A stretch of 64,000 bases of DNA, from the NCBI RefSeq assembly GCF_036785885.1, contig NC_092312.1:24446001-24510000 (forward strand). Reading direction: 5' to 3'. The notes under the pieces are model-generated. The model was not told the DNA's origin and ran no database searches. It saw only the letters and a program-made list of their open reading frames with translations. The translations under genes and the position numbers were made by a program. Source of the stretch: Coffea arabica (taxonomy: Eukaryota > Streptophyta > Magnoliopsida > Gentianales > Rubiaceae). Positions 1 through 10,824 of the stretch are shown here, piece by piece. The first letter of the stretch is position 1; each line of letters starts with the position of its first letter.

Positions 1-538
1 CGTTCTGACACAAGCATAATTTCTCTGATCACAATACATAATGGATCCTAAATCGTTAGGTTAGTGAAATATTTGTCATATTGGAATTTTTCAAACATAT
101 GACAAATTTAGATAAATCAAGAATATAGATATATATATATATATTTATTTTTAATGAATATCAACGTATTTTTTTCCTAAACTGCATTACAATAGGAAAC
201 TAAAATGCTGTCAATTTACATCATTCCTGTAATTTCTACAATATATAAATGGCATTGTTGACTCATGAATTTTTCCAATTTACCATCAATGGACATTTTT
301 CCCCCACTTAATACGAGACTAAACGTAATCTAGGTTTTTGCATGAGATTTTTGGTCTTTGAGTACTCCAATTAGTATTTACTGGTTAAGAAGTTTTCCAC
401 GAGTAAAAGGATGGCCTGGCCTATCATATTTCATAGCTTATGACAACATATGTTGATGTTTACATATCTCCTTTTGCCAAAAAATTAAGCATTCATGATG
501 TTAACACTATTGGTAATTGTTCGTTTGGATATTATTTT
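1..538. other. Intergenic, nothing recognised
   Basis: AT-rich sequence with a short TA run near 130-145. I see no coding exon, RNA gene or clear repeat boundary here. Confidence 0.5.
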
Positions 539-1293
539 GGGATAATATCAGAAATCTCCCTTGAAATTTCTCCTAATATTACTTAACATCTCTGAAGTTT
601 CTAAAATATCACTTACCTCCCTTATTAATTGCAAAAAGACTATATTAACCTTCACTTGATACATAACTCATATATCAAATAAATGAAGCACATAAAATAA
701 AAATAAAAAAAGAAACAAAAGTCACTTTCTTCTCTATCCCTTTTCTCCAACATTTTCTCTTACTCATTTTTTTGGATTACTATGAGATTTTGTATTTGTA
801 TATTATAGTAAATTAAATTTTGTTTATCTTTTACTTTTTATGATTGTGATAAAGTAGGATATGATTTCTTTGTTTATTTTGAATTGATTTTTATAATGAT
901 TAGTACAACTAAAATATTTGGGTCACTGGTTAAGAAGAAGTTGAAGAAAAAATATAAGATTCATAAAAAAACGATTTTGAGCATATAGAGTCAAATTGGT
1001 GCTAATTTATTTCCTTAAAAATATTTTTTTATTTTCCCAATTTATATTGTTAGAGATTATAGTTTTGTGATGTGGTGGTACTAGTGAAGATTGGTTTTTA
1101 GGTGGTGATTTTTCTTAGAGTAAACAAGGTAGCTTATGAGTATTTTTTATTTAGTAAAATGAGTAAAGTTGTAGTTTATGATTTTTTTTTAAACACAAAT
1201 AACAAAAGTAAGGAAGGTAAGTGATATTTTTAAAATCTTAGAAATACTAAGTGATATTAAGAGAAACCTTAGGGGAGGTTATGATATTATCCC
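539..1293. mobile_element. Non-autonomous TIR element with long (~95 bp) inverted ends
   Basis: The left end from 539 (GGGATAATATCAGAAATCTC) reappears as a reverse complement at the right end, which finishes GATATTATCCC at 1293. Similarity runs about 95 bases inward on each side and includes matching AATATCACTTACCT-type blocks. The interior is AT-rich and has no coding frame. The flanking 9-mers (530-538 and 1294-1302) agree at 7 of 9 positions, so the target-site duplication is weak. Long inverted ends with a possible 9-bp duplication suggest a Mutator-like MITE. The family is an inference; the inverted ends are read directly. Confidence 0.65.
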
Positions 1294-2637
1294 TATTTTT
1301 GTTTTCTAAAAACTTGAATTGACTTGGACATTGATTACATTAAATTTTTTTTTTGGGTGGTTGTTGAAATATAATTGGGCAACTTGAGGGTGAGGATATT
1401 CAAGCCTTGTGCACTTGCAAACTCAACTAAGATTGGTAAGAATTGTACGATAGATGACGATGAATGAATCACAGCCCTATTTCACTCAAAAGCAAAAAAA
1501 TGCAAATTTGTCAACTTTGAAAGTCATCGTTTCTCTTCATTTCCTTTTGAAATCAGGATGGCGTAGTATGATCAAGCTTGCAAGAAACCATCCAAGTGCT
1601 ACGTGTACTGGTTTTAGCTCACTTATCCACTTCTAAATTTTCATCCCTCTTAGTGCATAAAATAGAAAGGTGGTGTGATTCCAATAAATTTCTTCTTTTT
1701 TTTTTTGTGTACAAAATGTTTATATCTTGACAATATATATGGTGGGTAGACACCGTATAATGCAATAAATACAAATACTAAACTAATCAATATACACATA
1801 TATGGGAGATAGACACCTTATATAATAAATGTGGAAACTAAACTAATCAATATAAACACTAAGACAATAATATATAAAAAAAAAATACAACAATTTTTGT
1901 CACTCATTGAAATTTGCACCGACAAATTCCAATTCTAACCATTCAATTTTGAATCATGATATAATATGCAAAGGATTTGAATCCTTTATAATATGTTTAT
2001 ATGTTTTAGAAGGTGCAAATAATAATGCAAATGCTACACAATTACTTAAAGCAACTAGTATACATGATTATGTTTACTTAAGTACTTTCTTCTACACAAA
2101 AAATATTCTCTAATTTTATGCTACATATATGTTACAAATTCCTTTTTTATTAAAAGGAAATACAGGTAAATGAGCTGAAAATTTCTGGTATATATGGGGA
2201 CTTTTTTTACGCTATGACGATCTATACAAGTTACCCTACAAAACAAATAATACATGAATTGATCTATTCCTGCCTGATTTGATTTTTCCATCTGCTTCTA
2301 TAGTAGGGAAAAAAACAAAAAACCAAAGCACACAAGGTAAGAAAGATTTTTTAAAGTTTAAAATCTAGTTCATATCTTCAGCTCCTCGTTTGCTTATCAT
2401 TTAAGTTTCGATACGCCTCACTATCCCTAACAAAATCCTGAGAAACAGCTGTATAAAGATTTAAAATTCAACTTAAAACCAATTGGCCTAAGAACTAGCT
2501 AGTTGGTACTCGGTAGTTTCATTTTGGAACCTCAAAGAATCCCTCCTTTCTTGTACACTCGAACTCCCTTCCTACCCTCCCTTTCCAAAACTAATATCAA
2601 AGCATAATATAGGAACAGAGAAAGAACACCATCAAGA
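1294..2637. other. Upstream region of the phospholipase C gene
   Basis: AT-rich sequence without a supportable gene. The last ~150 bases before 2638 are C/T-rich, as in many plant 5' leaders, and should hold the promoter and 5' UTR of the NPC gene. I could not single out a convincing TATA box. Confidence 0.4.
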
Positions 2638-5600
2638 ATGGGTTCAGAACCTCCAAATCCATACCCCATCAAAACAGTTGTAGTACTAGTCCAAGAAAAT
2701 CGTTCATTTGATCACATGCTAGGTTGGATGAGAACCCTTAATCCAGAAATCAATGGTGCCACCGGAACTGAGTCCAACCCTCTCTCCACCGCGCAAACAT
2801 CCAATAACCTCCTTCTCTTCGGTGACAAATCAGTATATGTTGATCCAGACCCCGGCCATTCAATCCAAGACATTTTTGAGCAAATTTTTGGGGTGCCATG
2901 GAGCCAAGACGTTGCGTCCAAGAAACTAGAGCCAAGCATGCAAGGATTTGCTCAAAATGCAGAGAGAAATGAAAAAGGCATGTCTGAAACAGTGATGAAT
3001 GGATTCAGACCGGAAGCTGTTCCGGTTTATAAAGAGTTGGTGTCGGAGTTTGCTGTTTGTGATCGGTGGTTTGCAGCTGTTCCGGCTTCCACGCAGCCTA
3101 ATCGGTTGTTTGTGCACTCAGCCACGTCTCATGGTCTTACCAGTAATGATACAAAGATATTGGTTGAAGGGCTTCCTCAGAAAACCATATTTGAATCATT
3201 GGATGAGGCCGGGCATAGCTTTGGAATATACTATCAGTACCCTCCATCAACACTCTTCTACAGGTGTTCTTTTTCTTCTTTTTTTCTTTTTCGCTCTATT
3301 TTTTTCCCTATGTCCTTCTACCATGTTATTGACATACGAAAATGGAACTAGCAAGTATGATTTCTGTATGAAAATATATATTTTTGGAAATTTGTTTGAA
3401 TGGTTGGCGAGGATATATAGTAGTTCTACAACTAAGGGTGTGGAGAATACTCATGTAATTTTAGAGTAAACATTACAATTGCTAATTTTCAAAATACACG
3501 AATTTTTACGTGTGAGATCTCCACTTTGGAGATTCTCAATTAGTTTTGGAATCAAATAATCATCCTCGAAAAAATCTCTTAATTAAAGAAATAGAGGTGG
3601 TAATTACTATGTAAGGTACAAATTACAGCTGGATGCCCAGCTACTTAAAATTGAGTAGAGTACCACATGGTTGATTACTATAATGATTCTTTGTTCTTGA
3701 TGGATCCACTGTCCTCCTATTAATTACACGAATTTAAAAATGCATGATCTTTAATTTAACGGTACAAAGCCAGCTTCTATTTGGATTAAATAGTTACGAA
3801 TTGAAGGACGAGTGAGAACTTTTATGCCCTCATTTTCTGTTCTTTTGTTTTGTACAGTCGATTACTTCAAGTGTTACAGTATATTTTTAGTTTACGACTG
3901 AATTGGCAATTACAATGACTTCATCATCCTCTTTTTTTGGTCACAAAGGTCTCGGTTCTACGTTTTGCTGATTATACAAATCGTGAAATTGCATTTGATA
4001 GCGTCAAGGAATACACTAATGAGGTTCTAGTAGTGATTGTTGTCCAAAGTCATCCATTGGAATGTAATTTAAGGAAAAGAATTAAAAGTCAAATGCTTTC
4101 CTCAGGTCTTCTCTTACTAACGGTTCACTGTGCCATTTTCATGTAAACTAATTTTTTTCTTCTCAGTGTTGACATGTGAATTCACCATCCATCCTGCTTA
4201 GTATGAAAACTGAACCCAATTTGTGATCTTTTCTCGTGATAAAGTAAAGTTGTCATGAGATCTTGTTTAACAAGTAAGTCAATGGCCAATAGTCAGAACT
4301 ATACCACCTATTATACATTCAATAGGTTAAATTAGACATTTCGTTTGAGAAGTTGCATTACAAGGCAAGGAGTGCAGAGTATAGTAATTGTTGGTTCAAT
4401 GACATCAATCCACCACAGTCTTTTTCTTTGGTAATAACCAACATTAAGTACCATCTATGGTACAGTAAGATTGTGTTTTTCTTAATCAATAATTAGACAA
4501 AATTAAATATGAAACAGTTTCTTGCAAGAACCCATCTTCATCTGGGACATTCTTAATCGAAGTATATTAATCATTTTCCTCAAAAAAAAAAAAAAAAGAA
4601 GAAGAAGAAGAAGAAGGAGGTAATTCATTCGTTTTTAAAATTGATCGAAAAGCGGTCCTAGATCAACTCTGGAGATAACCAGTTGACTGGAGTAATAATT
4701 TTATTATGAGATTGCCAATTAATGCTAGTCAAATACATCAGTAGCAATTATCAGAACAATCTGGATGTTGTCAAATTAGAAAAAGAAACAAGGTTTGAGC
4801 TAAAAATGGTATTCGCCCTTTTGAGTTTTGATAAGTTAATTTTTCTGGATTTATCTCCTTAAACAAGTTACGCTTGTTATGATTACAGCTGCTGGCACTG
4901 CTAATGTTGTTTTATTGTTCACTTTTTTGTCATCCTATGTTTAGATCCCCGATATATTGAGTTTTCTTGACTGTTGACTATGTAAGACTAGGTAGCTTTG
5001 GGTTCATACGTGCTAGATAATGTTTATTTCATTGCAATGTGCCTTGAAAGAGCAGTGTTATTGAATGCAGGAATCTTCGAAAATTGAAGTACATAAAGAA
5101 CTTTCATCCCTTTGATCTCACTTTTAAAAGGCATTGCAAAGAGGGAAAGCTACCAAACTATGTAGTAGTTGAACAAAGGTATTTTGACTTGAAGATATTG
5201 CCAGGGAATGATGATCATCCTTCTCATGATGTCTTTGAGGGCCAAAAATTTGTCAAAGAAGTCTATGAAGCATTGAGATCAAGTCCCCAGTGGAATGAAA
5301 TGTTGTTCATAATCATATATGATGAGCATGGTGGTTTCTTTGATCATGTGCCAACACCGGTCACTGGTGTTCCAAGCCCAGATGACATCGTTGGTCCTGA
5401 GCCTTACAAATTTCAGTTTGATCGCTTAGGTGTTCGGGTTCCTTCCATTATGGTATCCCCTTGGATTGAGAAAGGAACGGGTAATACACCTGGATTGACT
5501 GTTCTTGAATGTACCTTTAAGATTATAACTGTGCGTTTTTGGTACCTTAGGGGAGGAAAGAAAGTTAAGAGTTTGAATCTTGATCTCGAGTAGCAGTAGT

Positions 5601-6379
5601 AAACAGAGATATGATCACTCAACCAGGCAAAATAATGAGGGACTAATGATAGTAGCTATTTCTTGTTCATGGGTACTTGAACTCACCCATCGGTTGATTG
5701 ATTTCATTTTGCAGTGTTACATGGGCCTTCAGGACCATATCCTACATCTGAGTTCGAACATTCCTCAATACCGGCAACTGTTAAGAAAATCTTCAACTTG
5801 AAAGAGTTTCTTACCAAGCGCGACGCATGGGCTGGCACTTTTGAGTCTGTGATCAGCAGAGAGACTCCAAGAACTGATTGTCCAGGTATCAGTTCTTTCT
5901 ATTCCTTTACATTGCATGTAAACTAGTTAATTTTACAAGATTACACGTCTACCTCTTTTCTCATGCACCATGCTTCAACCAGATATAGCTTTGTTCTGAT
6001 TCAGTTTCGGTTGTTATACGTATGGCGTACTGCAGTAACTTTGCCGGAACCAGTCAGATTAAGAGAGACTGAAGCAAAAGAAGATGCTAAATTAACGGAC
6101 TTCCAGAAAGAATTGGTTCAGATGTCAGCAGTTTTAGGGGGAGACCACATAAAGGACACTTATCCGCACAAACTAGTGGAAGACATGACTGTCGCTACAG
6201 CCGCGGATTATGTTCATAATTCCTTCAAGAAATTCTTAGATGAATGTGAGAGATTGAGGGAAAATGGAGCAGATGAATCTACTATTTGTTCTTTACCAGC
6301 AGATCCACCAGAGAAACAAGCAAAATCTCCTTCTTTTGTTTCCAAATTCTTTTCTTGTATAGCTTGCAATAACTCTTAA
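2638..6379 (+). CDS. NPC: Non-specific phospholipase C (NPC3/4/5-type), 4 exons
   Basis: Exons are 2638-3263, 5071-5480, 5715-5885 and 6036-6379. All introns are GT-AG with matching phases, and the product is 516 residues, the usual family length. NPCs hydrolyse phosphatidylcholine and other phospholipids (or GIPC sphingolipids for NPC4) to diacylglycerol or ceramide and a phosphorylated head group. Family motifs are in order: ENRSFDH at residues 20-26, [15 protein letters not shown] around 142-156 (Thr152 fits the proposed catalytic threonine), DEHGGFFDH at 293-301, the [14 protein letters not shown] block near 328-341, and FEHSS at 359-363. There is no N-terminal signal peptide, as in NPC3-5 and unlike NPC1/2/6. 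The C-terminus ends in a hydrophobic segment with two cysteines (510 and 513), which could be a lipid anchor. Intron 1 is long (1.8 kb) and shows no inserted gene. I cannot choose between NPC3, NPC4 and NPC5. Confidence 0.93.
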
Positions 6380-7030
6380 ACCCTGAAGCTGCTAGCATTC
6401 GATCTCCAGTCAATGTTTCTCAATCTTCGTTACACATGAAAAACTCACTAGTTTATTGTATTTGGTCTTTCTTTTAAGTGTAAAGGGACAACGCACTCCT
6501 GAAGTTGTTAACTTATGCGCTGCTAAACTTTTATGATCTATTCAACTTTTATGTATAAAGAAAATTGATTTGGTTGGAAGTCTTCAAATTGAATCTTAAC
6601 ATTGTTCTTGTTCACATGAATTCGCACTATAATTACCTTATTCCCTGGAGGGATAGCTTTCTTTGTAAAATCATGCTTGTATATATGTTGTCCAAAGGGA
6701 GAAGTGAAATACCAAGTAAAATGACAAAAAGGGGGCAGGGACAGTACTTAATCCCTCTGCAAATCAGCATTAGGATTTCCACCCGGTGGGGGAAAATTGG
6801 CCTATGGCAAGTGATTTAGAGTATCATCAAACCAGCTGCTATGGATTGTCATAAAAAGCATGTGATTTATTCAATCAACCAAAGTAAAAGCAATCAAGGC
6901 TAACCGAAAGAAAAAACGAAGAACAATATCATAAAAGCCATAGGGAATCAATTTCATGGGCACTAGAGGCTAAAGCAGCCACCTTGATCCTGTTATATGG
7001 AGCTGTAACTCCGAACTTGGCCTTCACAAG
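6380..7030. other. Intergenic spacer between NPC and the broken BAHD gene
   Basis: Holds the 3' UTR of the NPC gene (to roughly 6570, AT-rich) and the 3' flank of the minus-strand BAHD pseudogene. No other gene is visible. Confidence 0.5.
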
Positions 7031-8405
7031 CTAAGAGACTGTCTCCATGAACTCCTTGTCTGATTCAAGAGAAGTCATTATATGTGGTAGAAGGCAAATC
7101 TCAAAGTCCATGCTTCCACCTCCTTCAACTCCTGGACTCACAACCATTTTCCCATCGAATTTGTCTGCACGACCGGTTCGAACTGCTAATGGAATCCCAA
7201 GTCCAAAATCAATTCCGTACACGTTAAATCGTGGAGAGCCTGCCAAGAGTAATCTACTGGGATCGGGAGCATCACTACCAGATAGGATTGCCGATTGCAG
7301 CCATGATTCCATCTGCTCTTGTGATATTATGTAACCTATCTGATTGATCACTTCCTGGTGCAATAGCCATGCTGCCCATCCTAGGCCGTGTTCCAGTAAT
7401 TCACCACAGCCAGCTGTTGCTATCGCTGCTCGCAGATAGTTACCGAAGTAGTCCTCAGGCACTGGTGGAACTGACTTTGATCTTGCATTTGCAACCATAA
7501 CGAAGCTTGTTTTTCGATCTGATGGGAAGTTCCGAGCCCTTGTTATGCATCTCCAAAGATGAGCGGACACTGTCTGCAAGGAAGAAATCTCAGTAGCATT
7601 CCGCTCAGCATTTACTTTTGCTTTCAGCTTTCTCACTGTCTCAGATGAGAAATGAAATATTTTTTCCCTAATCATATCAGCTGGCAATATATCTGCTTCA
7701 TCTCTATTGATGATGACTTGATCATCATGGTCATAAATCAATGGAAGTCTGAGAAACGGATTATGTCGTCCCCGGGGAAACAGTCGATCATGTACTGGGA
7801 GCCTTGAGATTACACTAGTCTTTCCCTCCGCTTTGAATATCTCTGACCATGAGGTCAAGCTAGAAATGCCAGAGAGATACCATATGGTTCATGGAGCATC
7901 CAATGAAGATCCATCTATCAACTCGGTGACTTGAATGGTCAGCAAAGACTCGGTGTGACCATCATAGTTGATTGACCTCTCATGATCAAACAATGATCTC
8001 AAAATTCGGGGAACGTACGTCGTTGAAAGTACATCATCCATGGTCAAGTCCAATGATGCGAGAATAAATCGACCCCCAGGGCTTTTATTGCAATCGATAT
8101 AAATTGCCAATTCAGAAGGATTCTCATCTTTTTTTCTGCGTTACCAGACGACCTGCTAATGGATAGAAATGAACAAGGGTGAGAGAAAGTGATTCCTTGA
8201 GTTTCTGCACAAGTTCTTGAAGTTGGTTCTCATCATCGGTGTCAAATCCTGGAGGCTTTGCAAAAACGAAGCCCCTCTGCATATAGTTTGCAATGACCAA
8301 CATTACGTCCCATGGTGACGAGTAAAATGGTTGTTTTGACTCTTCCGGAGTGTATTTTGGTTTGATAAAACATTGAGACACATATTGGACTGTCGGAGAC
8401 TCCAT
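7031..8405 (-). pseudogene. BAHD acyltransferase pseudogene
   Basis: This is a close paralogue of the intact gene at 35681-37180; it starts MESPTVQYVSQCFIKPKYTP and ends EFMETVS like that gene. Breaks are visible by comparison with it. An extra A in the A-run near 8131-8139 shifts the frame. A base is lost near 7911, just before the HXXXD motif. About 12 bases are replaced around 7882, removing the G-D-G-T that holds the motif's aspartate. Further small insertions with a stop lie near 7860. The C-terminal half (7858-7031) is still open and keeps a DFGLG version of the DFGWG motif. BAHD enzymes transfer acyl groups from CoA thioesters to alcohols or amines and need the HXXXD histidine for catalysis. 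The copy lacks the 48-residue duplication of its sister. A Helitron end lies only 184 bases upstream of the start codon. Confidence 0.9.
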
Positions 8406-8541
8406 ACCTCTTAAACCTGTATCACTCTTGTTCCGGAGGAGTTGCCACAATTTCTACTTTGCACTTCTTCGTATTTAAGGTTCTAGCAAAATTTTGTATG
8501 GTGAGTTGGCTTTATTTTATTTTATTTGGTTTTATTTTGTT

Positions 8542-8588
8542 GTTATTTTCTAAATTGCGACGTGTGGGGCAGTGTCATTTATATTTGA
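8542..8588. repeat. Partial unit of the tandem repeat that the Helitron split
   Basis: The segment with TATTTTCTAAATTG and GTGTGGGGCAGTG matches the units at 27225-27330 and 27331-27412 (TATTTTCTAAATTC, GTGGGGCAATG). It ends in TTGA at 8588, exactly where the Helitron begins. The rest of the unit continues at 26318 on the far side of the Helitron. Confidence 0.75.
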
Positions 8589-8616
8589 CTAGTTTTTTAA
8601 GCCTCGCGCCCAACTT
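8589..8616 (-). other. Helitron 3' terminus (CTAG end with weak hairpin)
   Basis: On the minus strand the end reads GGGCGCGAGGC, TTAAAAAA, CTAG, then the host T. Helitron 3' ends carry a short GC-rich hairpin about 10 bases before CTRR. Here the stem is degraded: AAGTT can pair with GGCTT using two G-T pairs around a GC-rich loop. Confidence 0.75.
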
Positions 8617-8913
8617 GTGTTAATTTAATTTAATTGATAGCAGGTAGTTCGGTGTTAAAGATTTGCGTTGTCAAAATGTGACGAACTGTGTCAGGTTTCT
8701 GAGTGTGGTGGCAGGATTGGTGTTGTTTGTGCATGCATGGGTGCCATATATTTGCATTGAAGTTGACACTTGGCAGTTTGGGTTGTAGTCGTGCGACAAC
8801 TATTATGTTGTGTGTTTTTTTGTGTATCAGAGTGGAGGTTTTGTTCTATAAAAACGTGGAGTTTTGGAGTAGTGGTTCGTAAGCTTGTAATTTTTTTTTT
8901 TTTTTTGTATTAT

Positions 8914-9832
8914 TATGGAGATGAATCGTGTGTCTATTAGTCAATTAAATGATAATATCCATGCATGGGTTATTCGGGTTCAAGGGATTGTCTATTTAAA
9001 TGATGTTCAGGTGTCAGATGAGGTGTTACAATTATATTCTACGTATTATATAGGAAGTACGACAGTTCGTAGATTAACGAATAATTGAGTAGTTCTTGGA
9101 ACAGTTGCCTTCGAGTTAGTGATTACACAATATAGCTTTATTCAGTTGGTTGATCCATCACTGAGATTGCCAATTGATAATATATATAATTTTACTCCGT
9201 TTGCGAATCTGGGTTCCTTGAGATATTTCGGAGATTCGAGCTTAGGTATTTATTTGAGTTTGATTGAGTATATGTATATATATATGTTTCATTTAACAAT
9301 TATGGCTCTGTAACTATTTACGTTTTTGTTGTAGCAATTCTTGCTATTGTGATTTGAAGTCTTACCCTTGCAAATATTTATTATCGGAGGAAGATATATA
9401 CGGGTTCAAGAGTTTATTATACTAAATGAGGAGTATGTTTTATTTATAGAACATTTTTTAGTAAGTTTTTTTTTGTATTAGGAACATTTTTTATGTTCAT
9501 GTAATAATTATTTTTATTGTTTTTAGGATGAGACCAATGATATTTGCCATGTGGGAGGATTTTCTCGAGTCAGAAGGGATGCATCTTGTTCAGATTGCGA
9601 ATGAACATCCAGTTGTTTTAATCTGTAGGCCTAAAGTTAGTCGTTTTTATGGTGAATTGTTTATTTTATTTTTTTTCCATGCTTTTGATTAGGGTTGAAT
9701 AATTTTTTTTTAAATTGTTTCTTTGTTTTCAGGGGTGTCACTTGCTACACAGGAACATACCATTGTTATGTATAATGTCGATATTTCACGAGCTCGTGAA
9801 TTACACGAGTGGTACGAAGCCATGCCAGGAGA
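8914..9832 (+). pseudogene. RPA1-like remnant, opposite strand to the rest of the Helitron
   Basis: From the ATG at 8914 the reading starts MEMNRVSISQLNDN, then an OB-fold-like segment ending QLYSTYYIGSTTVRRL, followed by a stop near 9085. A second block at 9530-9655 reads RPMIFAMWEDFLESEG and VVLICRPKVSRF. A third at 9730-9832 reads GVSLATQEHTIVMY and then ARELHEWYEAMPGD. These are replication protein A large-subunit (DBD-A/B) features. The first and second blocks match the minus-strand RPA1 gene of this element (QLHSTYYIGNAWITKI; FTMWEEFLPSEG). It is therefore a second, diverged RPA1-like gene facing the first. It is truncated after DBD-B, with no zinc-binding C-terminal domain. Confidence 0.75.
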
Positions 9833-10225
9833 TGGGGGTAGTTAAATTGTACGAGATGTTTTGCCGGTCCAATGCTGTTGTTGGAATTATAGCTATGCAA
9901 TTATTGGTAAAAATGCTTTGAGTTGGTGTAGTTTGGTTGCTTGAAGGAGTTAGGCGTAGTTTAATGGAATGAGTTGTAAAATAATTCTAAGTTGAGTCAT
10001 GGCTGTTTTGTCGTATTTATCTTGTTGGTGTTCATAGCTTTTTTGGTTTAGTCTGTTAGGAGCAGTAAGTGTGTGTAAAAATTAGATAATACTGGCTTGT
10101 ATTCTATTTATCTTTAGCATTACTGTGCATTTCATATTTACTCAGAGATGTTTGTTACATTGATCAGGTACGAAAGTTGTGCTCTTTAAGCAAAAGTCCT
10201 AATTTATGTACATAAGGTAGTTTAC
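9833..10225. other. Helitron interior, nothing recognised
   Basis: AT-rich tail between the plus-strand RPA1 remnant and the duplicated RPA1 tail on the minus strand. No further gene or repeat is evident. Confidence 0.4.
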
Positions 10226-10430
10226 TTAGACAAAAGTTACTACATTGGTATTGGTATTTTTGGTGGCAGCGCAAATTTTTTCTACTTTGCGACGCTTCGT
10301 CGTAACTTCCGAGCTTGGATAAGGGAGGCGCTTTGACTGGAGCTGGACATTTTCTTCTTCAGTGGTAGTCTGAGTCGCAGGATCTGAACAAAAGTCTTGA
10401 TCTTTGTACATTATGTGGTCCACCTAAACA
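10226..10430 (-). repeat. Second copy of the RPA1 C-terminal tail
   Basis: Translates to an acidic stretch (TTTEEENVQLQSKRLPYPSS) followed by a basic TTKRRKVEK segment that looks like a nuclear localisation signal. It parallels the end of the RPA1 gene just upstream (STSEEEKGRLQSKHLLDPSS, then PKRHKP and a stop at 10478-10480). The two copies lie about 190 bases apart and have diverged, so this is an old tandem duplication of the last exon. Confidence 0.6.
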
Positions 10431-10824
10431 AAAGGTATCACATTAGTATTTATTTTCTTGATAGCAAGACAGGTTATTCATGGCTTATGACGCTTTGGTG
10501 TCATCTCCGAGCTTGGATCAAGGAGGTGTTTTGACTGAAGCCGACCTTTCTCTTCTTCACTGGTACTTTCACTTGCAGATGTGACTGTTAGTTGTGAAGT
10601 TGAGGTGTAGTTATCAGTAGTTGAAGCCGAGATAGCTATAGATCCCGATGCCTCGGATTCAGTATTAGAAAGATGGGTCGGATTGGCAATGCATTGTTGC
10701 GGTAATATTGGGAGGCATGCTACAATATTGTGGCGAGGGTTGTGTATGAACTGGACTGACCTTGTTGTATTTCTAACTTGGATATAGTAGTGAGTGTTTT
10801 GTAGCCTGTTATTGATGGTGGCTA

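Noticed and set aside
1454-1636. Small open frame of 60 codons upstream of NPC
   Set aside because: No domain, AT-rich codon use, no splice partners; consistent with chance.
1907-2113. 68-codon frame upstream of NPC
   Set aside because: Low-complexity AT-rich sequence with no family resemblance and no nearby promoter or splice support.
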